Shown here piece by piece: positions 54,060 to 63,779 of a stretch of 64,000 bases of DNA (positions are counted from its first letter, which is position 1; every line of letters starts with the position of its first letter). Under the pieces are notes generated by a model. The model was not told the DNA's origin. It was given only the letters and a program-made list of their open reading frames with translations, and did no database searches. The position numbers and the translations under genes were made by a program. The stretch comes from Capronia americana (lineage: Eukaryota; Ascomycota; Eurotiomycetes; Chaetothyriales; Herpotrichiellaceae), in the NCBI GenBank assembly GCA_016110215.1, contig JADWQD010000009.1, positions 684,093 to 748,092 on the forward strand. Reading direction: 5' to 3'.

Positions 54060-54960
54060 ATGTTCCGGAGACAGTTCCTGCGCCAATCGCGCTCGCTCTC
54101 CAAATCCCTCACAGAGCTGCCGCAAGCGCATCTGCAGCGGTCGCCATTCTCGTCCGCAACCTTCATATCTCCTAGAGCCTCCACATTCGCATCGTTGTCG
54201 TCACGGCTCCAGCAGCGAAGATGGCAGTCTTCCGACTCGGACAAACCGAAGGCCTCTTCAGAAGCGACCACTTCGTCGACAGAAGAGTCGAAACCCGCGG
54301 AGCCGAAGCCCGAAGACGTGCTGAAGGAAGAGCTTGAGAAGACTAAACGAGAAGTAATAGATCTAAAGGTACTTCTTCCCCCTTTCTGCCTTTGCCTCCA
54401 AGGCCCTCCCTCAGGCTACACAGTACCAACACCAATCTCGATACTTACCTCTGGGACCACCAATCTAGGACAAATACCTCCGCAGCGTAGCCGACTACCG
54501 CAATCTTCAGGATCGCACCCGGCGAGACATGGAGTCAGCCCGACAATTCGCGATCCAGCGCTTCGCCAGCGACCTCCTCGACTCGATAGACAACCTGGAC
54601 CGCGCGTTATCCTCCGTCCCGGCCTCAGCGCTAGGGAAGACACAATCCTCCGCTGCGGACTCAAACGCCGCCGCGAGCGAGGGCGCAGTTGAACCAAACA
54701 AGGACCTGCAGAATCTATTCTCCGGGTTGAAAATGACCGAGGAGATCCTGCTGAACACGCTGCAGAAGCACGGCCTCGAGAGATTCGACCCGATGGAGAA
54801 CGGCGGGCGCAAGTTCGACCCCAACACCGACGAGGCCACGTTCTTCACCAAGGTCGAGGGTAAAGAGGACGGGGACGTCTTTTTCACGCAGAGCAAGGGA
54901 TACAAACTGAATGGACGGGTCGTTCGGGCCGCAAAGGTCGGCATTGTGAAGAACTCGTGA
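54060..54960 (+). CDS. MGE1: Mitochondrial GrpE (Mge1), Hsp70 nucleotide exchange factor
   Basis: Exons 54060-54368 and 54469-54960, joined in phase 0, give 266 residues. Mge1 releases ADP from mitochondrial Hsp70 (Ssc1) in the matrix and is needed for protein import, folding and Fe-S cluster assembly. The first 60 residues are Arg/Ser-rich with no early acids (MFRRQFLRQSRSLSKSL), a clear presequence. The GrpE long helix runs into DKYLRSVADYRNLQDRTRRD, followed by LLDSIDNLDRAL, the MTEEILLNTLQKHGLERFDP hinge and the beta domain ending GYKLNGRVVRAAKVGIVK. The 100-nt intron (GTACTT...TAG) separates LK from DKY. Family length and order are normal. Confidence 0.94.
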
Positions 54961-55802
54961 GGCTGCTTCCGGTAAAGAGATGAAACGATATGCGATTGGC
55001 GGGCGCACGCAAAGCGTGGTATCGCTCGGTCGGCTGCTGTGTACAAAAAGAATTGTGTAATACACTATTACCGTTACTGGCGAAACGTCTGTGCAATGCT
55101 GGTAAAGAGCATGCATGCCATGCGATGCCATGTCATGGCTGGACGTACGGGAAGGATGGATAGATAGATAGGAAGCGCTCTCCAGGTGTAAAAATCTGCT
55201 CTACTCGACGAGGGACGGCGATTCACCAGAAGGATGGGGGAGGGTTTATGACGGCTAACATGTTCCGTCTGTGGTTGGGCGGCTAGGATAATCTCAAGAG
55301 GACAAAATGAGGATTCTGTCGTGGTTATGATGAGAGACGAGATGCCCACGGTGATGCATTGTGCGGTTACTACTACTACTCGTACACGAAGACTCCTCCT
55401 TGATGCCTGATGTGGCCCGTTCTTTGTGTACAGCAAAAATCCTCTTCTCTGAAGCTATTAATACAGCAACGATGCTAAATGTACAATCGTCATATCTCGC
55501 TCTCTACACGGAGTCATCGTCACAGTACGAGTACAAGGCGGTCGTCTCGGCTCTGGCGTGCTGGTCTCGACATCGCGTGCAGTGACGTCTATCCTGAAAA
55601 TCCAGTGTTAGCGGTCGCCGTTACTGGTGTTGATACTAGGTGAGTCGTGCATAGAGATGACTGATAATGATTTTTTTATAGAACAGGCTATGCATGGTGA
55701 AAGCAACGGATCATAGGGGACTTGGGAGAACCCAAAAAAAATCGTCGAATTAGACAACCTCATCAACGTAATCCGAGTGACTTACCTTGGCTGTAATATG
55801 TA
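54961..55802. other. Convergent intergenic region
   Basis: Between the stops of MGE1 and MSF1. No gene supported; short ORFs only. T-rich and A-rich short runs near 55670-55740. Confidence 0.5.
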
Positions 55803-57440
55803 TCATCGCAGCTCGACGCCGAACAGGCCCTTCATCCTTCGGCCAACTTCGTCATGCAGGCCGTTGACCTCCTCGTTCGTCAAGGTCCTCTCCAGACTGC
55901 GGTAGTTGATTCGATAGCAGAGACTTTTCCTTCCGCTGGTCGGATGCACGAATTCGTCCACCAATTTGACGTCTTCGACGAGACTGCCTGCAACGTCGCG
56001 CACGACTTCCATGATGTCGTTTTCGTGGAAAGCCGCAGGTTGTGTCTCCGTGGGTGAGGCCTTGGTAGCGTCACCACCAGCTGCGGCCGCCACACCAGAG
56101 GGCGACGAGTGACCGATGAGGGAGGAACCGGACGGGGTGGCATTGATCCAAAACGCAATGTCCTTGTAACAAGCCGGGTACTTGCTGAACGGTTCAAACT
56201 TGGTGATCTTGCCTCGGGTAAACTGTCGTAAGAACCGCGGATCGGTTGACCAGAAGAGACGGATATCCGGGATCCCAAACAGCAGCATGGCGAACCGTTC
56301 AATGCCCACGCCCCACGCCCAACCAATGTGGTTTGTCAGACCTGCATTCTTGAGGATGGACTGTTTTGTCACGCCACAGCCGAGGAGTTCTAGCCACTCG
56401 CCGTTCCAGTCGACTTCGAGTTCGAAGGACGGGGAGGTGAAAGGGAAGTAGGCTTCGATCCAGCGCGCTTGCATCGGGGCATCCGACCGGGCAGCAGAGG
56501 GTAAGGAGGCTTGCGAGGCTTGGAAAATGCGCTGGATGACTTGTTCGAGACTGAGTTTGAGGTGGCGGGCAACGAGGTGGACTTCTTCGGGATCGTGTTC
56601 AGGTTGGAGGGGGTTTGCATCGGTGGAGAAATCGGTGGCTTGGTCTTCAACAAGGAGGTTGGTTTTGGGCATCTTCTCGCAATCGCGTTGGATGACAGCG
56701 GCGCGAGCCTCCTGTGGCTTCCAGACTCGGGCGCCTTCCATTTGGTGGAAGACAGGGAAGTGGCTTCGGTCAATGCTGTCCCGGCGGTAGACGTCGGCGC
56801 AGATCGTATAGCCTTTGCTCGAGGTGTTGTTTGCCAGCCATTGGAAGGCGTTGTGTTCGTGGGCGGAGGTATGTGTCCGCAGGAGGTGCGTGGAATTGAC
56901 GTAGTATGTATCCGTCCTTGACCGGCCAGGATGGTCCTTGGGAAAGCCCAGAGTATCAAAATTGTCCGTGACGGTGACGACCGGGTTGTTCATGGCAAAG
57001 TGGTTGAACGTGGGTTCTTCGAAGCATGATTCGATCAGTTTTCGGGTGATGGAGATCGGATGGTCAGGCTGCTCATAGAGGTTGCGGCCGACGAGGCCCA
57101 GGATGGAGCTGGAGAGGTTGGATGTTTCGTCAAAAATGTAGGGAGCGCCCAAGATCTTCGCACCCGAATCTCCATTCTCGTGGATGATTGTGTTTCCCTG
57201 CCCTGACTCTTTCAGCCTCCTCTCGAACTCGGAATGCCTTGCATGGCTGCTGGATGTCGCAGCAGTTTTCGCTGGATCGACCTCCTTGGAGACATCGACG
57301 GACTGTTCAGGAAAGGGCTGTTCGTGGGGTGCAGCTTGTGCATGTGCTGATCTCCATCTCGAAGCTCCAGCGCGGCTGGCGACAGTGACCCTCGCAGCTC
57401 TTGCAGCTCGCACAAACGCGCCTGTTGTGACAAGCTGCAT
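55803..57440 (-). CDS. MSF1: Mitochondrial phenylalanyl-tRNA synthetase
   Basis: Intronless, 545 residues from ATG 57440. The monomeric mitochondrial enzyme charges tRNA-Phe. The chosen start gives an Arg/Ala/Val-rich presequence (MQLVTTGAFVRAARAARVTV). The class II core is visible: FGLPKDH-like segment (LGFPKDHPGRSRTDTYYVN), LLRTHTSAHEHNA, the FPVFHQMEGARVW motif, AYFPFTSPSFELEV, and motif 3 GWAWGVGIERFAMLLFGIPD followed by LFWSTDPRFL. The C-terminal FDX-ACB anticodon-binding domain begins FEPFSKYPACYKDIAFW and ends with the family Y-R-S-L-x-R-T-L-T-N-E-E-V. It contains a Gly/Ala/Ser insert between the two. The frame is open to 57623 with a further Met at 57578, so a longer N-terminus is possible. 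It diverges from DIC1. Confidence 0.93.
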   Translation of the reverse strand: MQLVTTGAFVRAARAARVTVASRAGASRWRSAHAQAAPHEQPFPEQSVDVSKEVDPAKTAATSSSHARHSEFERRLKESGQGNTIIHENGDSGAKILGAPYIFDETSNLSSSILGLVGRNLYEQPDHPISITRKLIESCFEEPTFNHFAMNNPVVTVTDNFDTLGFPKDHPGRSRTDTYYVNSTHLLRTHTSAHEHNAFQWLANNTSSKGYTICADVYRRDSIDRSHFPVFHQMEGARVWKPQEARAAVIQRDCEKMPKTNLLVEDQATDFSTDANPLQPEHDPEEVHLVARHLKLSLEQVIQRIFQASQASLPSAARSDAPMQARWIEAYFPFTSPSFELEVDWNGEWLELLGCGVTKQSILKNAGLTNHIGWAWGVGIERFAMLLFGIPDIRLFWSTDPRFLRQFTRGKITKFEPFSKYPACYKDIAFWINATPSGSSLIGHSSPSGVAAAAGGDATKASPTETQPAAFHENDIMEVVRDVAGSLVEDVKLVDEFVHPTSGRKSLCYRINYRSLERTLTNEEVNGLHDEVGRRMKGLFGVELR

Positions 57441-57810
57441 CGGAGCGTCAGGGAGATGCTCTCGGCGATGGAACGCAATGCGAAGGAGTGCGGCAATGGT
57501 AGCCTTGACTGCCCGATGATTTCTAGCTTCAGTTACATAGCAGTGGGTGAAGCTTGAATGGTTTGGCTGCGGCGCCATGCCGATGTCGCACCCGGACAGC
57601 GTCTCGGAAACGAACTTGATCAATCTCGGAATATGACATGTGCCGTCATCGCAGTCCAGCTCGCGTTCCAGTTCAATGCAGAGTCTGTCATATATCCTTA
57701 TATCCTAGTACGGAGTACTGCCGCCGTCGCTTTTTGTTCACTGCTGCAGTCTTGCTTTCTCACCCTCTTCTCTCTCCATACGCACAACCTCTGGCCTCGG
57801 GAATGGAGCA
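57441..57810. promoter_or_regulatory. Divergent promoter, MSF1/DIC1
   Basis: A 370-bp interval between two mitochondrial-protein genes, partly overlapped by an in-frame upstream extension of MSF1 (to 57623). No specific site is claimed. Confidence 0.4.
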
Positions 57811-58827
57811 ATGGGCGAACCCGCCCCTACTGTCGCGAACCCACAACACAATGTCGGGCCGCCTGTCAAGCAGCAGAAAACGGCAGCTTCAATACGCTAT
57901 CCCTTCTGGTTTGGAGGGAGTTCGGCCTCGATGGCTGCGATAGTAACTCATCCTCTGGACTTGGGTATACCACCCCCTAAAAGAAATCTCCAATGCATTG
58001 CCCACCTCTAACAGCCTTGTACAGTCAAAGTCCGCCTCCAGACTCGCCCTTCGCATGCTCCAAAGACAACGTTATCAACGTTTACATATATTTTCCGTAG
58101 CCAAGGCGTTCAAGGCCTGTACGCAGGCCTCTCGGCCGCCCTCCTCCGTCAAATGACCTACTCCACCGTCCGCTTTGGCGTTTACGAAGATCTCAAGGCC
58201 CGCTTCGCCCTCCAACCCACGCCCTCCAACCCCAAGCCTAAGCAGTCCATGACCACATTGATAGCCACATCCTCCTTTGCCGGCCTGTTGGGCGGAATCG
58301 CAGGGAATCCAGGAGATGTACTAAACGTGCGCATGCAATCCGACGCATCCAAAGCCGTTGAACACCAAAAGAACTACAAGCACGCACTGGACGGGCTACT
58401 GCGCATGGTCCGCGAAGAAGGAGTGTTGTCGCTTTTCCGCGGCGTGGGCGCGAATTCCTCGCGTGCAGTTCTCATGAACGCCTCCCAATTGGCGTCCTAC
58501 GACATCTTCAAGTCACTCTGCCTCTCCTCGCTCCAAATGTCAGATACGTTGACCACCCATTTCTGCGCCTCGTTGGCGGCCGGTTTCGTGGCGACCACCA
58601 TCTGCTCACCTGTCGACGTGATCAAGTCGAGGATCATGAGCCACGCAGCTAGTAAACTGTCCATGCTAGGGATCGTGCGGGAAGCGAGTCAAAATGAAGG
58701 CTTGCTCTGGATGTTCCGCGGTTGGGTCCCGAGCTTCATTCGCTTGGGTCCGCAGACGATCTTTACCATGGTGTTCTTCGAGCAGCACAAGAAGTGGTAC
58801 CGGCACCTGATGGGGCTGCCGGAATGA
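57811..58827 (+). CDS. DIC1: Mitochondrial dicarboxylate carrier
   Basis: Exons 57811-57964 and 58025-58827 give 318 residues. Member of the mitochondrial carrier family in the inner membrane; the Dic1 type exchanges malate or succinate for phosphate. Three P-x-(D/E)-x2-(K/R) signatures are present: PLDLVKVR near residue 48 (spanning the intron), PGDVLNVR in the second repeat, and PVDVIKSR in the third. Supporting segments are YPFWFGGSSASMAAIVTHP, GLYAGLSAALLRQMTYST and FRGWVPSFIRLGP. The 60-nt intron has GTATAC and TACAG ends. The subtype is chosen from the NPGDVLNVRMQSD and TYSTVRFGVYE segments. MSF1 is its divergent neighbour. Confidence 0.9.
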
Positions 58828-59357
58828 GAAAACTGGTGAAGCGAGTCAGGCTCGATTCTTCCCTGATGGCGGATCATCTGAATTTCTAGAGCGGGCATTT
58901 ATCTGCATTCCACGCGCCGTTAACGTCTGTACAGCATCGAGCATTAATTTGGGCGTTGGGAGAAGCAGTGTTAGTTATCACTATCAGTATTGATTTCCAG
59001 GTATGTCAGGACCATCATGTGCCATTTGACTCCAGCATCGGCAAGGAGGAGACTTTCGGTCAGCCAAATTGAATAACGTATAAAACAGAAAAGTAAGTAG
59101 ACAAACGCGTGGGCAATTGGGCGGTAGTGTACAATGTGAATTAAGATATGGCCAAGTGCCAATATGTATATATGCCCGGTGGTTTTTATTCCATGCCGAC
59201 CATCTAGCCCTAGCCCGTCTTGTCTCAGGCCGATTAACTCCATCCCGATGCGTGTATAACAATGCATTCTTTCGAGCTCCGCTTATCCCATCCTAGCCGA
59301 GTCCAGGCACTTCCCAAAAACGCCGGACTCCGACGAATATGCACATAGGCCATCAAC
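58828..59357. other. Convergent intergenic region
   Basis: Between the stops of DIC1 and the calcipressin gene. AT-richer around 59080-59180; the minus-strand ORFs at 58971-59267 have no motif. Confidence 0.5.
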
Positions 59358-60314
59358 TCAATGCTCCATCAGCTCCACTGGCGGCCGAGCTGTATTCTCA
59401 TAGATCTTCTTGGCCTCCTCCTCCAACTCCACCTCGGAGTCGTCCTCGGTCTCCAGCATCACGGCCGGCAGCGCGGGACTATCCCCATGGGCCACGGGAT
59501 CGTAGATCAGCGTCGAACTCCTGCTGCGATGTTTCTTCGGACTCGCGCCCTCGGTCGCGGTGGGGGAATTCTCGGCTGACACGCCACTCAACGCCCGTCG
59601 ATGGTTCGACTTCAGCTTCTGCGCGAGTTCCGCGGCCGTATACTGCGTCCGGGTGTGCGCCTGGGCCTCGTCTTCACTGGACTCGTCCCCCGCACTCGTC
59701 GGCGAGGCGGTGATCTTGCTGCTCAGCTTGGCGAGCTTGGTGGCCAGATCCTCGGCGTGGACTTCCTTGTTCGGCGGGTCTTCAGCCTTCATCTCCCAGC
59801 CCACGGGTGGCGACGGGGGTGGGGAGATGAAGAACAGCCGCCCTGCGTCCGGGCGGTCGAGGTATTTCTTCTCCGGGTCGATTGGGGTCGGCTCGCCGAA
59901 GTAGCATTTCGCGACAGTGTCGCCTAGCACGGCGCGGCCGTCGAATTCCTGGCGTACCGCGATGGCCGCGTCGGTGTCGTAGAAGGAGCAGATGATGCGG
60001 TGCATGGACTTGAGAGGGGAGAAGGAGTTGAGCGGCGCCAGCGACGCGATATGTTGGCGGATTGTCGCCAGGCTGGCGGGGTGAAAGATCTTGGGGTCGT
60101 CCAGTCGCGTGATGAGTAGGGTGTTGCTGGGGGGTGCGGGTTGCGAGAGAGGGGGCAGGGAGGAGAGGTCGAGCGAGAGCGGGGAGCGAGACCGTTTGGC
60201 TGAGAGGCCCGGGGTTGAGCGCGGGGACGAGGTCGTCGACGCGGGAGGAGAGGTGGCGGACAAGTTGTCCGTCTGAATGGGTGAGGGCGGCTGTCGCTGT
60301 AGTGTCTCTGCCAT
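59358..60314 (-). CDS. RCN1: Calcipressin (calcineurin regulator, Rcn1/RCAN family)
   Basis: Single exon, 318 residues, ATG at 60314. Calcipressins bind and modulate calcineurin, the Ca2+/calmodulin phosphatase; in fungi they influence ion stress and growth. The RRM-like part runs from NTLLITRLDDPKIFHPASL to YDTDAAIAVRQEFDG, then CYFGEPTPI and the hallmark FFISPPPSPPVGWE (ISPP-type motif). The family PPVGWE-type end is followed by a longer disordered tail than in yeast, with acidic Ser clusters and a Lys/Arg/Ser block (KKHRSRSSTLIYDP). The N-terminal 60 residues are Ser/Pro-rich. Its converging neighbour is DIC1. Confidence 0.92.
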   Translation of the reverse strand: MAETLQRQPPSPIQTDNLSATSPPASTTSSPRSTPGLSAKRSRSPLSLDLSSLPPLSQPAPPSNTLLITRLDDPKIFHPASLATIRQHIASLAPLNSFSPLKSMHRIICSFYDTDAAIAVRQEFDGRAVLGDTVAKCYFGEPTPIDPEKKYLDRPDAGRLFFISPPPSPPVGWEMKAEDPPNKEVHAEDLATKLAKLSSKITASPTSAGDESSEDEAQAHTRTQYTAAELAQKLKSNHRRALSGVSAENSPTATEGASPKKHRSRSSTLIYDPVAHGDSPALPAVMLETEDDSEVELEEEAKKIYENTARPPVELMEH

Positions 60315-62358
60315 GATGTTGGTAGGGTATCACTGTGTACTTGTATAATCTCGAAGGTGTAGTGTATTTGTTTTGGTTCGGTTCTCCAGTGTCTGTTCGA
60401 CTTGGGCGAGGGTGAGAAGACGGAAGGAAGTGAATGTAGGGACGAAGGGAACGAGGTGCTTTGTAGTGTGCTTCGAACCGAAGCGGCAAGAGAGATGCGG
60501 AGAGGCCAGGCGAGAGAAATTTGTGGTCAGAACGAGGCGCAGTCGAAATGCGTAGCGATGGTTGGCTTTGTCTTCGAGGATTCGAGAACCAGAGCCAGAG
60601 CCAAGGCCGATCTGATAAGCGGAGAGAGCGGCAGTACGAGCAACGGCACGGATGCGTGGTGGGAGTCGAGTTGCCTGCGCCTACTACGCCATCGCTGACA
60701 ATTCTACGATAGCCGGCGACGGAAAAACTGTTCTTCCACGGCCGGAACACGCTTGGACGCGAGCTGAGCCTCACCCGACCACTGGCACGCTTGACACCTA
60801 GCGTCGGAGCTTCTTCCATTCCCACGTTCGCTCCTGGTGCTGTGCCATCTTCATCACGTTGCGCTTTCATTTCAGTCCACGTCCGTTGTGGCTTGTATAT
60901 TATTGCTTCTGCCTAGGCTGGTGGTTTATAATAGCGCCTGCGAACGGGGCTTAGGTTCGACGTAAGTTTATACGCCAGCTCTAATCTAGTTATCGAACTA
61001 TCCCCCTCTCTAGATGAATGATTAGCGATATCTAAATAGTAGTGCTCTTCTATATTAGTTATTAACGATTAATCTTTATACTTAGGATACAGGGACCTAG
61101 CGGAGCGCGGCTGAAAAATAGGAAGTGTAACCCACAGCGACAAAAACTCTACCGCAACCTCCGTTCGAACGGAGGTTGCATGTTGTAAGAGTTTTAACTT
61201 CATAACAGCTACCACTTTCTGACTGGGCTATAACTGGCGGTTCTGAGAACCCTCACCAGGCTACTCCCATCTCGCAGGCATACTATGTCTGCCGATCTTA
61301 ACTCTGAAATGTTAAGTAGGAACGGAGGCTCTCGTGTTTGTTGCTTCGGTCAGGATTCGAACTGGGGGTTTTCGAGGTTGTCGAAGTCGGGTGTTGAAGT
61401 CGGGTTTCGAACTCGAGGCCGGGGATGTTGCCGCAAATTCGTCTCTGACACGCCTTCTAGCCCGGTGCTAGTTTGTTCTAAGCCCGAGAGGAATTTGTGT
61501 GAGATATTCAAAACCTTTAAAATATACGGGAAACCGAACGAGAAAGTGAATGGAAGAGTGGGTCTCATTTGGTGAGTGAAGGGGAGGCTGCGGCTGTTGA
61601 GGGTTGCCCTCCCTGGCCAGGGGCATGGCCAAAGGTGACTTTTAACCTAGTGTCCCGTTGCAGTAGATCCCCCTTTCACACACACGAGCTCATCAGGAAA
61701 GGGTCGGTGATGCAAGGGGCGGCAAAAGTACGATCAGCCGCCTTCTACAGGTACATCATGACACTCCTCGGCATCGTTATTCCAGTGATCGAGGCTGGAA
61801 GCATTGAGAAGAAGCAGGTTGCATTACACATAAGGTAGGGTTCTACTTGTATCTGCCGACTGCCGGGGGACAAGCAACATGTCGAACATCTGGAAAATCA
61901 TCCATTTGCCAATGCACATAGGGCTCCAGCGACGGAGGATGCTCAATGCGGTGGATGCTGGAATGGCGGATGGAATGGAAGCAATTATACGTGGCCATCT
62001 GTGAAGTGGAAGTAGGGCCGAGTGGACAGTGGCTCAAGATCGACATGCATCGGTCCATGGTATGAAGGGCTTCCCGAAGGTAAAGGAGGTGCGGAAGCCA
62101 TCGCGCTCGGATCGGACTCATCTTTACAGTCAAGGAAAGCGTATTGGTATGCGCTCTGTGTGGGTATGGGTCCTCTATTGTGTTTTGAAGCTTTTCATCA
62201 TTTTGTCTCTGACCATTCTGTTTGAAGAAAGTCGAACTAAAGACACCGGTTCTGAAGACTCCAGAATGCAGAACAGTATTTGACAGAGAGGAGCATGCTC
62301 CCCCAGGACCTCCGCCACATGAGCTTTCTCGGACTGGGCCCCCGTGGTGTGCTCCATT
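60315..62358. other. Gene-poor region with AT-rich island and palindrome
   Basis: About 60940-61100 is AT-rich with many TA steps, unlike the flanks, and looks like a decayed element, perhaps RIP-altered. It is followed by a perfect 26-bp palindrome at 61154-61179 inside a longer imperfect inverted repeat. From 61340 to 61460 are short related runs (TCGAACT and TCGGGT types). No ORF is supported. Confidence 0.5.
61143..61195. repeat. Long inverted repeat with 26-bp perfect palindrome
   Basis: Positions 61154-61179 read the same on both strands, centred between 61166 and 61167 on TTCGAA. Outer arms AAAACTCT (61143-61150) and AGAGTTTT (61188-61195) are also complementary, separated from the core by 3 and 8 bases. 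As RNA or cruciform it would form a strong hairpin. It could be a leftover terminal repeat of a small mobile element. Confidence 0.8.
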
Positions 62359-63273
62359 CTATGCGCGTTCGCTCTGCAAGACACCATACTGTCCGGCCTC
62401 ACCAGCTTGGCTCTCCTCACCCTTCTGTCTCGAGCGGCCACCCTCCGTACCAGCCTGCCCGAGCTCGCGTACTGGATCATCGTTCCGTCCCTCAAACTCT
62501 CTCTCTGCAAGTCTACCAGGATCGTTCACTGTGCCAATAGCACCCGTAAAGGTCTTCGTCTTTGGTATGCTCTCCGTTTGGTCGGCATCTTCAAGGTTTG
62601 CTCCCTTCGGTTTGAAGGTATTGTCGGACACAGCTTGGCCGGTGACATTGGCAATGTAGCCTGGTGCAGCATCCACGTGAGGACGAATCCCGCTGCCTGA
62701 TGTTGGACCTGAGCCACCTGAACCGCCTCCAGCGCCAGCACCGGTGCCAGTCAGTGAAGTGGTTCCCTTGGTTGCTGCATCGCCGGATCGGATTTGAGAT
62801 TCATCAGGAGCACCTGCGGAAGAGGAGATCGTAGATGCGCCGACATCACTTGCTCCAGCTGGTCCACCAGTCGAACTTCCAGCTCCTGACTGGGTGAAGG
62901 TGCTTGAGCCACCTCCGGAATAGGCACCGTGATCACTATGGTGGCCGTCAAACTGTGCTTTGCCCGCACCTTCTGGGTATTTCAAGCCCGTGACACCTTT
63001 TACATCGGCTCCCTGGCCTAGGGCATCTTGCCTCTCACGGTGAGAGCCATCAGTGGCGGGAGGAAGAGCAGTGGCTCCTGAGGTATCTGTGTTGTTGAGA
63101 GTGGACTGATTGCCCTTCACGCCGAGGGGTGCTGCGTTGGTATTCTCAGCAAACGCTCCCTTGTTCTGCAAAGACTCTGCTGCCAGGGAGTCGGCAGCAA
63201 CTGCACCCGTTGGTTCTCGGGCGATTCCGACGTCTTCAGGCTTCGGTGCACGAGGATTTGCTGTGAAAGACAT
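62359..63273 (-). CDS. Small-residue-rich, probably disordered hydrophilic protein
   Basis: Single exon, 304 residues, ATG at 63273. Composition is dominated by Gly, Ala, Ser, Thr, Asp and Gln; there is no hydrophobic core, no transmembrane segment, and very few aromatic residues or Cys. Short motifs such as YPEGAGKAQFDGHHSDHGAY and NDPGRLAEREFEGRNDDP recur in ascomycete proteins I recall only as hypothetical, some reported as stress- or conidia-associated. The look is that of LEA-like hydrophilins, which protect during drying, but no family motif proves that. The next gene (spermidine synthase) is 506 bp upstream on the same strand. Confidence 0.75.
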   Translation of the reverse strand: MSFTANPRAPKPEDVGIAREPTGAVAADSLAAESLQNKGAFAENTNAAPLGVKGNQSTLNNTDTSGATALPPATDGSHRERQDALGQGADVKGVTGLKYPEGAGKAQFDGHHSDHGAYSGGGSSTFTQSGAGSSTGGPAGASDVGASTISSSAGAPDESQIRSGDAATKGTTSLTGTGAGAGGGSGGSGPTSGSGIRPHVDAAPGYIANVTGQAVSDNTFKPKGANLEDADQTESIPKTKTFTGAIGTVNDPGRLAEREFEGRNDDPVRELGQAGTEGGRSRQKGEESQAGEAGQYGVLQSERA

Positions 63274-63779
63274 GCTGGAGAGTCCGCGAATCTGTGTCTC
63301 TTGGGTGTAGCTGATGGGAATGGGATTTCTGGTTCGAAATTTTCAGGTAGTTGAATCTCTTAGTTGTTTCACAATAAAGGGAAGGAAAAGAATGCACGAG
63401 ATCATGGTGAACTGTAGAAATACTGTGCAATTGATCAACATGAAGGCCGTCCATTGGATCTAGCATGACATCATCTCGAGGTCCACTGTGAAGTCATGCT
63501 GAATTGAGCTCCGAAACTCTTTCATTGGCTGAGATAATTGATCCATGATTGGGAGCACGTCGCTCAAAGCTGGTTTTTGATCCGATAGGAGTGTCTATCA
63601 TTAAAAGTCGTACTCGTAGTCTCGTCTCAATCTCTATTGCCTTGTGTGCATGTTGCCTCTTTGCACCGAAGGTATCTTAACGCCAACCGGGAAAGATGTA
63701 GCAAAACGGAAGTCAACGTTGGTATCATGCCGGCTCCACAGAACTGAAAATTTGACAAATCCCTCCTGCGTGTGCGTTT
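63274..63779. other. Intergenic region
   Basis: Promoter of the disordered protein and 3' UTR of spermidine synthase. Short ORFs only. Confidence 0.5.
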
